This document shows, piece after piece, positions 55,791 through 64,000 of a stretch of DNA of 64,000 nt (the first letter of the stretch is position 1; every line of letters starts with the position of its first letter). The stretch spans positions 24,800,001 to 24,864,000 of the forward strand of contig OX485806.1 in the NCBI GenBank assembly GCA_950295325.1. Reading direction: 5' to 3'. A program made the translations under genes and the position numbers. This stretch comes from Polytrichum commune (lineage: Eukaryota; Streptophyta; Polytrichopsida; Polytrichales; Polytrichaceae). The notes beneath the pieces are model-generated. The model worked only from the letters and a program-made list of their open reading frames with translations, was not told where the DNA came from and made no database searches.

Positions 55791-56812
55791 CCACCCACCC
55801 ATATGAACATGCCCACGCCACCCCATACTATTACCAAAAGGATGTCTGGGCCTCGATGATAGACGTTCCAGACAAAGGTCCAGTCAAATTCTTAGAGAAA
55901 CAAATTAAAAAATATGACAGGGAAAATAACCTAGCAATCATGGCCACACACACCCCCAACATTTGTAAATGGACAGAAAATGTAGATATAGACAAAGAGC
56001 TGTCGAACGAATTTTGGGAAAATCCTTCAATCACCGACAAACAAAAATCATGCCTCATTAAATTCCGCACAGGAACTTACATGGGTAATGCTAGGAAACA
56101 ACTGTTTTTCGGCTGCCAAAGATATCCCTCTATTACGTGCCCCATATGTAACTCAAATGAACTAGATACATGGCTACATGTACTACTTACATGTAAACAT
56201 CAACATATACACTCACTTCGAGTTAAAAGACATAACAAAGCAGTGGGGGAAATTAGGAAACTCTTAATCTCATCCGAAAAATCCCGATGCTTTATTCTCA
56301 TGAATGTTGGCACCTTCAATAACAATCCTCAAGAAAACACAGTTCCCAATTGGCTACTCCCCTGCACATGTGGTACACAAAGATGCCACTGTAACGCAAG
56401 ATTTAGACCTGATATCCTTTGTGTTAGGGGACTACCATATCAAAACGTCCCTCCCGTAGACATTGACCCTAACCTCACCATACAATTTATTGAATTTACA
56501 TACTGCAATGACAGATTCTCCCCAGAGGCAGTTGAAGCAAAAAATAACAAATACAGACCACTAATTGCTAGTATCGCCTCCAGAGGATGGAAAATCGAAC
56601 CACTTATTGTCATCACTGCTGGTGCCAAAGCTACTGCTCACATCCCATCTATGAAATTACTCGAGACTAACTTCAAAATGCCTATGCCTACCATCAAAAA
56701 TACATTTAAAAATATTAATACCATCGCAATACAATATGCCATGTCTATCCTCCTCCACAAAAGGAGAATAGAAAACCACCAACCGCTTCCCCTCACTCTA
56801 GACCCCCTATAA
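55791..56812 (+). pseudogene. LINE ORF2 segment 8: CCHC, second Cys cluster and PD-(D/E)XK-like C-terminus
   Basis: Same frame as RNase H. A helical linker (ELSNEFWENPSITDKQ, FRTGTYMGNARKQLFF) leads to CPICNSNELDTWLHVLLTC, a C-x2-C-x9-H-x4-C knuckle (56138-56194). Next is CTCGTQRCHC (CxC-x4-CxC, 56363-56392), then RFRPDIL (PD at 56408-56413), TIQFIEFTYCND (Glu at 56492) and EAKNNKYRPLIASIASRGW (Lys), ending with an Ala/Gly-rich strand (IVITAGAKATAHI). A CCHC knuckle followed by RPD, an acidic strand and Lys is the layout of the restriction-like endonuclease of R2-type and Dualen LINEs, so a second nuclease is possible. The frame ends with the ORF2 stop at 56810-56812. Confidence 0.65.
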
Positions 56813-57025
56813 CTCAAAACTTAAAAGTTACAGGTAAGGGTCACTGGGTATAATATAAGGTGTGGTTCCGTGTTACTGGTTTCTTGTGTCTAAAGTGTCT
56901 ACTCTCGAAAGGGGGGAGTAGATCTTTTCCTCCATACCCTTGTCCTGTGGGCATGGGATTGGAGGTGGATCGAACAGACACTTAACTCACGTCGGTCTCC
57001 TCCGGAGACCGAAGTTGTTTCTCTC
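56813..57025 (+). other. LINE 3' UTR with two hairpins
   Basis: Hairpin 1 (56899-56921) is CTACTCTC-GAAA-GGGGGGAGTAG with a GNRA loop and a small bulge. Hairpin 2 (56993-57011) is CGGTCTCC-TCC-GGAGACCG, ending 14 bases before the 3' terminus GAAGTTGTTTCTCTC-like tail. The UTR is homologous to the SINE tail at 39405-39580. Such 3' hairpins are typical recognition sites for LINE reverse transcriptases. No poly(A) tail is present. Confidence 0.75.
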
Positions 57026-57290
57026 TATCTTTGGGTTAGCCATAGTATTTTGGTGGCAAAGTCTTGTGGTGGGGGGTTTAGAAAGTGGGTCATAGGGTGC
57101 ATTTGGTTTTTGTAACGTAGTTGGAAGTAGAATTTGCAGCAATAAAAGGATAAAATCATATTTATACTTCGAGTCCATTGTCTTGTGGTTGTGTATTGTT
57201 GTATCTTGTAAGTCTGATTGTGGATTGTGACATTGCCAATTGTAGAATTTACTGTGTTAATGTGACTATGGGTAAATAACAAATGCAGGG
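57026..57290 (-). pseudogene. LINE B continuation beyond the nested LINE
   Basis: Begins with the right target duplication (57026-57038). On the - strand YKNQMHPMTHFLNPPPQDFA and TKILWLTQR align with YQQTEHSTHRLEPPTQSFET and EIVWLYQR of the younger LINE. The frame then joins the piece at 45404 directly, showing that LINE B was the target of the younger insertion. Homology fades above about 57290. Confidence 0.8.
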
Positions 57291-59243
57291 ATTACTCTAA
57301 GTTGTTTGTGTCTAACTTTGATTTGCTGGTCTTGCCTCATTCTAATTGCAACCTTTTAAGTCTATTCGTGCATTATTTATCGGGTAAGGCAAGGACCATA
57401 GGCAATCGAATATGCAGTAATTACCAAGTTAGGAATAAACTTGTTTGTTATTGCCTCACCGAATTAATTATAGGGAATGTAATAGCAAGGTGAGAGGTTT
57501 CGAGGCCATTGTCTGCGAGAGATATGGTTCGAGAGAATAGCCTTAGGTTCTGCTGATCATTACAGATAACGATGTCGGGTAGAGAGGGGTCCGCTTTGGG
57601 AAAGCACTGGGCTTTTGGCTGCAACTAGATTTGCTTGCCGGACCGTCAAATCTTCTTGTCTTCAAAAGTCTCGGTCTTCAATTTCTTCAAAAATTTAACC
57701 TCTTTCCCATTGGCCTATCATGTTGCGGCTCTAAACGGGTTAAGGGTAAGGGTAGGGTAATAAGAAAACACAGGCCTCGGACAGGTAAAACAGGATGTCA
57801 AAACACGAGCTAACGTCCGACAAATTGGCTCCTAAACTTTCAAACCCACGGTGACCAGCAATCGCGCCTCACCAATGGGAACAATAGAATACAACCTTGT
57901 GGGTCATCAATCCCACTTCGTTGTCACAAACACGAAATGAGGTTTTTATGGTTTCCCACAAAAAAACCCGCAACAGTTTTACGATGCAAAGAAATTCAAG
58001 TACAACTAGCCTCCAAATCCGGCTGGGAATCACAAACCACAACACACTTGAATCAGGGTTGTCTATCCCGACGTCATGACGGTGTCGTGCCGTCATGACG
58101 TGTCGTGTCGTGACAGAGGGGTCCGTCACGACACAATAAGGTCCACGTAGGGTCAACCTAGGGGGCAGCTAGTAGGGTGGGTAAAATACTTACCTTCTTG
58201 CCAAGGTGGCGTCGTATGTGGCAGAAAAGGCCGACGTGGACGTGGATATGCCTAGCGCCAGGTAAACCATTTTGCCATTCTGTTATCATTCTGTTAAAAT
58301 CAAAGTAGTAAAATATGACTAAGGAGTGTGTGGAGCGGACGGGGGACGAGGGTGGGGCGGACGGGGGGGGGGGGGGTGGGAATGGGGAAGGAGTCACCCT
58401 TACTGACCGATTCCTTCGCCCTCGTCCATCAATTTTCTTGCCTCCTTGTGAGACCAATGTTCCAGATTCATCCCCTGACAATGCGGCAACAATGGCATGC
58501 CTAAGATTGGATTCAGAATTGAAAACAACACCCAGCTTGCTGAAGTTGATGGCCTCGAGGATGAGGCAGCCACGGCCACATTCTGTTGGTGTTTGATCCA
58601 ATACGCCAAATTCCTCCCTTCCCTGTTCACTTCTCGCCCCAAATGCTAGTTCCTTGCTGAATTGTGTTCGGCATCCTACGTCCCGCATCAGATCCATTTC
58701 CTAGCCTCCTAAAGGTGGATGCACCGGCAGGCTCCAGCCCCCTGTACCCCTTGCCTCTCGGCTGCCATCTCTCCTTCAGGTCATCCTCCTGATATTCCTC
58801 AAAATAGCAGAGAGAGAGCTCTCCCCTAGAGGCCGGCCTCCTTCCTCCGCCCTCGAGGCACACACCCCTGTTTTCGAACCACACAGAGAGTCTCTCTCTC
58901 TCGCCCTCGAGATCCAGGTCCTCCTCCTTTGCACAGAATCCGGGGTTTATATTCAAAACCCCGGGACCCATCCCTAAATGGACTGAGAGGGTCCCAATTC
59001 GAACTCTAAAACCCTGAATTGCAATCCTCGTCTTGAGCTTACCTGCTTCTCATACCCCCTAAATCAATTAAGCTAACCTTCTAATTCTCTAATCACTCGA
59101 AAACCTAGCCTTAACCTAACTTTGGTCTACCCTACCAAACATCACTCTTTTTATGTTTTGAATAAATAAACTAAGATCAAAATCAAATATCAAAAAATCC
59201 CTAAGGGTTAATGACACATGTGGGCACCGTTTTTTGGCTCACA
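57291..59243 (-). mobile_element. Probable LTR (- strand) of the TGTGAGCC family; left border undefined
   Basis: The upper end is the reverse complement of the LTR start shared by 60077 and 62994: TGTGAGCC at 59243-59236, followed by GGTGCCCACATGTG. Reading down the - strand, a TATAAAC box occurs near 58953, followed by a CT-rich, G+C-rich region as in plant LTR leaders. Total size would be near 1.9 kb, similar to the solo LTR at 60077. I could not find the other end or a matching target duplication (CTTTG expected). The 179-codon and 114-codon - strand frames here are G+C-rich without motifs and are not called as genes. A 14-bp poly-G tract is at 58363-58376. Confidence 0.45.
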
Positions 59244-59534
59244 CTTTGGTATCAAGACAAAAATGGGTTACTCCTACAAGACTATTGACTATGGTTGTGC
59301 CTATGCTTGCGCACCGCACTTGGTCCAATTAAAATGATCTCACTGCCAGTCTATTGACCGGGTAAACAAAGTGAGGTGAGTGACTGTCATAAATGCATGT
59401 ATATTTTGGAGCGCTTCAAAGTTTTTCCCCATCTCTTTGACCTAATAATCAATCTTAATCCGAAATGGAGTGAAATAGCTTTGTACTTCCTTCAACAAAA
59501 CTTATCTGAGACACCTAGATGATATATAGGCCAC
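59244..59534. other. Unassigned stretch between LTR and LINE B
   Basis: No match to LINE ORF2 or to the LTRs was seen. It may be a remnant of another insertion or decayed LINE B spacer. Confidence 0.4.
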
Positions 59535-60076
59535 CTTTTAAGTCTTCCCTGATTGTTACCCTGGTTGTTGTTGAAGCCAAAAACTACACCACAGTGATAT
59601 ACTACATGCTTGATATTTTAGGCGGGGGAGGTGGTAGGACCCTCCATATTTTGTTGTGATATATTTGGTTAGGCCTTGGTAGATTTGGCCTAGTTGGCCT
59701 TGGTTGTTAAGGGCATTTAGTAATTGTTCACTAATATAGTTGATGTATTCAAGGAGGAGGGATGTGGTATAAATGCCAAAATCCTCGTTGGGAAGGTGGG
59801 TGAGTATGTTCGCTGTGCTTTGGGGTAGGTTGCATATTTCTTTGGTTAGCTTACTAAGGATTTTGTCAGATTTTTTGATGTCTGGTTTGGAAAATGGGGC
59901 TGCATAGTAGGCGTAGGCTATTCTTGGTTTTAACACTGTGTTGAGGATGTGTATTTTTTGCTTAATCGTGGCTAGGGATATCATTAATAGTTTGCTTTGT
60001 TTTTTGGCTTTTTCAAGGGTATTATTTTTTTGGATGTTCCACTTTAGGGAGGGGACAAGATGGATGCCAAGGTATG
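59535..60076 (-). pseudogene. LINE B reverse transcriptase motif E and thumb
   Basis: The - strand from 60076 down reads YLGIHLVPSLKWNIQKNNTL, LATIKQKIHILNTVLKPRIA, IAYAYYAAPFSKPDIKKSDK, LPNEDFGIYTTSLLLEYINY and QGLTKYITTKYGGS. It is collinear with 53068-53560 of the younger LINE. The frame is open for ~165 codons. It is joined to the RT core at 62099 once the 2,022-bp LTR and one copy of GTATG are removed. Confidence 0.85.
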
Positions 60077-60393
60077 TGTGAGCCCAATATTGTGCCCACA
60101 TTTGAAGTTAACTTTAAGAAAACAACAAAACCTTAGGATTAGTAATTGTTTTGAGTTAATTGAGAGTAGACAAGGATTTAAGCTTCAGAAGTTACATAGA
60201 GTTAAGTTAAGGGACAATTCTAGGACACCTAGTTGAAAAACCAAAAAGAAATTAAGTTGTTAATTATGTATTAGGAGAGTCTTAGGCTAATAGTGCAAAA
60301 GGTCAAGGAAGGCTTCCGGAAGGAGCCAACCGGAATTAAGAATGTCAGCTGAATTGTAGTTAGGTTTTCATAGGGCTCCCGGGAGTCGGAGGC

Positions 60394-60424
<31 letters not shown>

Positions 60425-62098
60425 GACGCAGTGCTGCTGGTTGCCGGAGCCAGGCGGAAGCGCTTGCGAAATTGGGACCTGGTTGAGAGCTGGGAATGCG
60501 AGAAACAGGAGGGAGCAGGCAGTGGCAGAGCGCCACTAGGCAGGGAATTCGGCAGCAACCACATCTTGTGGACAGATTGGGAGCCTTCCCAAGGTCCGAC
60601 TAGGGAGTAATCTGGAGGTGGCCACTGCCTCGAAGCATAAACCAACATCGTCGACGAACCAGGCCAGGTGGGAGCGGCAGCTTGTCAATGCGAGGTCAAC
60701 GGTGATCTCGAGCTCATGAGGGTGGGTTGTCGGTGAAGAAGTCAGCTCGGGGACAGTTCACGAATGCCATACTTGTGAGGGGCGGCCACTTAACAGTTGA
60801 GAGGAATCACCGCTAAAGTGGGCGGTTTAAGCTCCCGAGGGAGACAGACGGTCCTGGAAGGTTCACTGATGGTCCTTCCGATGTGGATGGTGGTTTGGTT
60901 GCGGTTCCTGTTTTATTTTCTTAGTTGTTGCTGTTGTGAGTTCTTGGGGTGAGCGCTGCTAATCGGAATAGAGGAGGCTTGCGGTGGAGGGGTAAACTAA
61001 TGCCGTTTTGAGGTGGCCAACTTCTTGAGAGAAACTTGGCAGAGTTTGGAAAGGAAGTTGGGTGTGAGCTACGGCTGCCAGGAGGGAGCTGGCTACAAGC
61101 GAGTGGCGACTGTGCTGGGGATGAGCCGAAGCTACAAAACCAACACCTCTGTAGCAAGCCATAGTATTCCGTGGGGATTACGCCCAGTTGTTGCTACTGC
61201 AGAAGGTCAGCAGGACGAGGAGAGGCTGCATAGGGCATTCACAACCACTATACTCACCTGCACTCGGGTCCAGGAAAAATTCACATGGCTGCCAGCATTG
61301 AATCACAGGTGGCAGCGCATGGATTTTTGGCACTAAACCCAAATTGATTTATGCAGTGCCCACTCACGAGTGCAGCGGTAGTTGGTTTCCTCTTTATCGG
61401 ACAATGGCAGAGGCAGGTGTAGCCTTCAATGCCGCAGCTAGGCAGGGCTCTAAAAGTGAGGGAGTGATAGGTTCATCTGGGCAGGAGGAGAGCAAGGTGG
61501 TAGCGAGCTGGCCCAAGACAGAGCAGAGGTGATCAGAGGCCAACACTAGAGTGGGTTGGCTGCAGGAACGAGGAGAAGTGTTGTTGGAACAGGGGCTATG
61601 ACTCCCCCCCCCCCCCATCACAACTCGGTACACTGGGGAGCTGTGGAGCTCAAACCAGGTGGCGAGAGGGATTATGGGCACAGGGGAGGAGACCAACAAT
61701 TAGTAATAGGAAAATAATCCGGGCAGTTAGGGTGTTAAGTAGGACATAGGGGGTGTGATTAGGTGGGAATTAGTTGATTTGAATTGTGAGCACGAGAGAG
61801 TTGTGTGTTACCTCAGCTTGACCTTTAGGCTACTAGGAATTAGATTGTGTGACTAGACGAATGCTTAAGTGTGGAAGTTGGATTTGATGAGTAACAGTGT
61901 TTTGTAACACTCATAAAAGGTGAACATTAATGAATGTTGGCCACTCATTTTTGGTTGAATAACATTGCATGAGCTGTATTCATATCATTGACACAAGGGG
62001 AGTAAGTTCCAATGGTGTAACGAGGATACTTAACTTTGTGTGAGTCATAAGCCTTCACCCGGATTACGACGCATAAGAGTGGAGATTTAGGGTTGACA
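60077..62098 (+). mobile_element. 2,022-bp solo LTR inserted in LINE B, 5-bp duplication GTATG
   Basis: The element begins TGTGAGCCC and ends GGTTGACA, the TG...CA termini of LTR retrotransposons, and is flanked by GTATG on both sides (60072-60076 and 62099-62103). Deleting it restores an uninterrupted LINE B reading frame (EPYTY to YLGIHL). No internal direct repeat, primer-binding site or gag/pol frame is visible, so it is best read as a solo LTR left by LTR-LTR recombination. It contains a (CT)n run (60396-60424) and a 13-bp poly-C tract (61604-61616). Short open frames of ~100 codons on both strands lack motifs. Confidence 0.8.
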
Positions 62099-62993
62099 GT
62101 ATGTGTATGGTTCGTTTTGTGTGAGGATAGGGAGGGGTTGGTTTTTTAAGTAGATATGTTGTGCTTGTATCTATGCTTTGAAGAGGGTGGGCTTTAATTT
62201 TGATTTGTTTGGGCATCCTGTGATTGCACACTTAGAGAGGTTGAGGTCTACCTGTGCTCATTCTAAGAATTTTTGGAGTTTGTGGATTTGTGGTTGGATG
62301 TGTGTTATGTTATCTGTGAGGATGGCAAGGTGGTCGGCATAAGCTATAGTGTTACATGTGGTTGTTGATGTCTTGAGGTGATATCCTAGGTTGTCTTTCT
62401 CTAGCCACCTGAGGAGTGGATCTAAGAAAATGATAAAGAGATAGGGGCTTAGGGTATCGCCTTGGATGGTGTCTTTATTGATCTGGACGGGTGGAGTTGT
62501 TCCAAAGTGGTTGTTATAGAAGGAGGTGATTGAATTTGTATATATGTTGCCTATTAGTTCAAGGGCGTCTCGGGGATATTCTAAGTCCTCCATTAGTGTA
62601 AGGAGTCTTGCATGATCTATGGATCCAAAGTTGTTTCTAAAGTCTATGTAGGTAATATAGATATCCTTGTTAGTTAAGTGAGCGTCTTCTAGTGTTGTTA
62701 TTATCGTTTGGATTTGCCAGGTTGTTTTCCTTTGTGGTGTGAAACCCTCTTGGCTAAAGTGTTTTATTTTGTATTTTTTGCCGTAACTTGTAAGGAGCGC
62801 AGTGAGTGTGCTGGTGTATAGTTATAAATGGTGTTGGCCAGAGCGATCGGTCTATAGTTGGTAAGTGATAATGGGTCTTTTTCTGTGGAGGAGTATGGTT
62901 TTGTTGTGTTTCCAATATTGGGGTATGTTTTTTTGGTGATAGCATTGACGAAAGAAGAGAGAAAACATGTTATGAAAGGTTGGATGAAGGGTT
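62099..62993 (-). pseudogene. LINE B reverse transcriptase core
   Basis: The - strand from 62993 down gives NYRPIALANTIY (motif 2), TNKDIYITYIDFRNNFGSIDH (motif A, in frame with neighbours only partly), MEDLEYPRDALELIGNIYTN, TIQGDTLSPYLFIIFLDPLL (motif B) and IAYADHLAILTDN (motif C with YADH, the second catalytic Asp changed to His), then CPNKSKLKPTLFKA and a stop. The Asp-to-His change and frame breaks make it inactive. The block is cut at 62993 by a second LTR. Confidence 0.85.
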
Positions 62994-64000
62994 TGTGAGC
63001 CCAAAATGGTGCTCACATGTGTTCTTAATTCTTCGAGACCATTAGAAGTTATGTTTTAATGTTTATTGATTATTCACAAAAATATAAGAAGAGTGAAGCT
63101 TGAAAGAAGTTATGTTTAAGCATTAGGCTTGTGTGGAGTGGATTGATTAGAAGATTAGTAGTGTGAGGAAGTTTCTTAGTCGGTGAGCGTAGTAGGTGGA
63201 GAACCAAAGGTAGTTCCTTAAGTTAAATGTTTGAATTAAGATCTATGTTGTTCGTTTGAGGGACAAAGACTTAGAAGATAAGATGAGAGCCTACAAAGTA
63301 GAAGAGGATTACAAAGGGATTATCTTGAGCCTTGGGGTGCTCACCTACTCCCTCTCAACTCACTATATAAGCCCTCATTCTTCCCTCTCTCTTCTTCTTT
63401 TCTTCGTGCTCCTTGGCACCCCACGTGTTATAAGTGTGGGTGTGTAGGAAGCAAGATAGGAGCACGTGTGTGTGCATGATTTTAGGGTGAAGATCCAAGA
63501 CTAGTTAGCCTTGAGGTGGGCTTGACTTCTTGTTAGGAGTAGTTTGGGTTGGAAGAATTTAGAGTGTGATTTATAGTCTTCAAATTGTAGTACTTGGATT
63601 CATGATATCCATACTTATAATTATTTAGACTTACAAGGTTATGATTATGAAATATTGGAGCATTTAGTTTTGTTGTATTTAGAAATTATATTTATGAAGT
63701 ATTGGTGCATCTAGTATTGTTGGGAATTGCAAGTTTACATTTACATTTAAGAGTGATTGTTGGGATGTAGCATTTGACTTAATGCACTTAGAGATAAGTG
63801 TTTAGCTCATAGTGTTCAATCTATAGTATTTAGATTTATAACATTTAGATTTCTAATGTTTAGATTTATAGTGTTTAAGTTTGTTGGGTTAGTGGTTATG
63901 CCATAAGCTGGGTTTATATAGGCTGGGTTAGTAATTAGGCCATAAGTTGGGTTTATATAGGATTGGGTTAGTGGTTAGGCCATAAGATGGGTTTATATAA
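62994..64000 (+). mobile_element. Second LTR of the TGTGAGCC family (runs off the window)
   Basis: Starts TGTGAGCCCAAAATGGTGCT, matching the start of the solo LTR at 60077 and of the - strand LTR ending at 59243. It interrupts LINE B after GGGTT. A TATA box (TATATAA, 63364-63370) is followed about 30 bp downstream by a CT-rich leader, consistent with an LTR promoter. Beyond the first ~35 bp it differs strongly from the 60077 copy, so they may be different subfamilies. The 3' end and any internal domain lie outside the window. Confidence 0.6.
63886..64000 (+). repeat. ~39-40-bp tandem repeat at the right edge
   Basis: Three units starting at 63886, 63925 and 63965, each GGGTTAGTGGTTAGGCCATA followed by AGnTGGGTTTATATAGG. 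The array continues past the window. Within the LTR this creates repeated TTTATATA words. Confidence 0.8.

Larger units (their letters stand above)
45405..57025 (+). mobile_element. Full-length 11.6 kb LINE with 2A motif and methyltransferase-like domain
   Basis: A non-LTR retrotransposon delimited exactly by a 13-bp target duplication. Contents in order: 5' UTR, ORF1, repeat-rich leader, 2A-like motif, APE-type endonuclease, reverse transcriptase, Cys/His spacer, Dam-like domain, RNase HI, CCHC knuckle, second Cys cluster, PD-(D/E)XK-like C-terminus, and a 3' UTR with two hairpins ending in a short TC/TATC-rich tail. ORF1 is intact. ORF2 needs four frame changes (about 50480, 51070, 51990, 55345) and passes stops at 52294, 53656 and 54274. 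APE plus a possible second nuclease and RNase H recalls the Dualen/RandI group, but clade placement needs a tree. The sense strand of ORF2 is markedly A+C-rich and G-poor. Confidence 0.9.

Noticed and set aside
58158-58971. Overlapping 114- and 179-codon - strand frames in G+C-rich DNA
   Set aside because: The composition, a TATA-like box and CT-rich tracts fit an LTR leader. The frames have no motif and low complexity (poly-Gly/Pro).
60959-61699. Possible host gene exons in the G+C-rich DNA inside LINE B
   Set aside because: The segment lies wholly within a TG...CA element with a 5-bp duplication, and frames on both strands are short without motifs or splice context.

Overview
This 64 kb window looks like transposon-dense nuclear DNA of a large eukaryotic genome, most likely a land plant. 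The evidence is a nested mix of CACTA-like, PIF/Harbinger (TTA duplications), Mutator-like (9-11 bp duplications) and Tc1/mariner DNA elements, long LTRs, a tRNA-related SINE and several LINEs. It also has many microsatellites and poly-G/poly-C tracts. I found no convincing host protein gene, and no rRNA, tRNA or CRISPR array. Lineage below 'plant-like' cannot be fixed from the sequence alone.

The centrepiece is a full-length 11.6 kb LINE (45405-57025, + strand) flanked by a perfect 13-bp target duplication, TATCTTTGGGTTA. In order it has: a 5' UTR with a hairpin; an intact ORF1 (580 aa, RRM-like plus coiled coil); a repeat-expanded leader; a 2A-like ribosome-skipping motif (CGDIEPNPGP); an APE-type endonuclease; a reverse transcriptase; a Cys/His-rich spacer; a conserved domain resembling the Dam-like N6-adenine methyltransferase of DIRS elements; RNase HI; a CCHC knuckle followed by a CxC-x4-CxC cluster; and a PD-(D/E)XK-like C-terminus. 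ORF2 carries frameshifts and stops. It inserted into an older LINE of the same superfamily on the - strand ('LINE B': 43.1-45.4, 57.0-57.3 and 59.5-63.0 kb). LINE B is also interrupted by a 2.02 kb solo LTR (5-bp duplication GTATG) and by a second LTR of the same family running off the right edge. A third 5'-truncated copy ('LINE A', - strand) covers about 3.1-7.66 kb.

A tRNA-like SINE at about 39.19-39.58 kb has a 3' tail homologous to the 3' UTR of the full-length LINE. The 3' ends of the LINE, the SINE and LINE B share a GNRA-loop hairpin and a terminal hairpin whose pairing persists while the bases change. This suggests a LINE-SINE partnership through an RNA structure.

Left part (1-43 kb): a ~25-bp degenerate tandem repeat with TTCnnGAA cores (1-275); a PIF/Harbinger transposase fragment (2.7-3.1 kb); LINE A with a CACTA-type MITE inserted in it, and a second inverted copy of that MITE at 8.2 kb; a non-autonomous CACTA-like element (9.0-9.96 kb); a 1.2 kb Mutator-like element (16.7-17.9 kb); a dead Tc1/mariner transposase (20.7-21.76 kb, - strand); PIF/Harbinger MITEs at 22.0 and 33.3 kb; a three-unit 304-bp tandem array (25.3-26.2 kb); a 1.1 kb long-inverted-repeat element (29.6-30.7 kb) with a solo arm at 41.5 kb; and a dispersed repeat family rich in the palindrome AACCGGTT. 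The remaining stretches are A+T-rich DNA with short open frames only.
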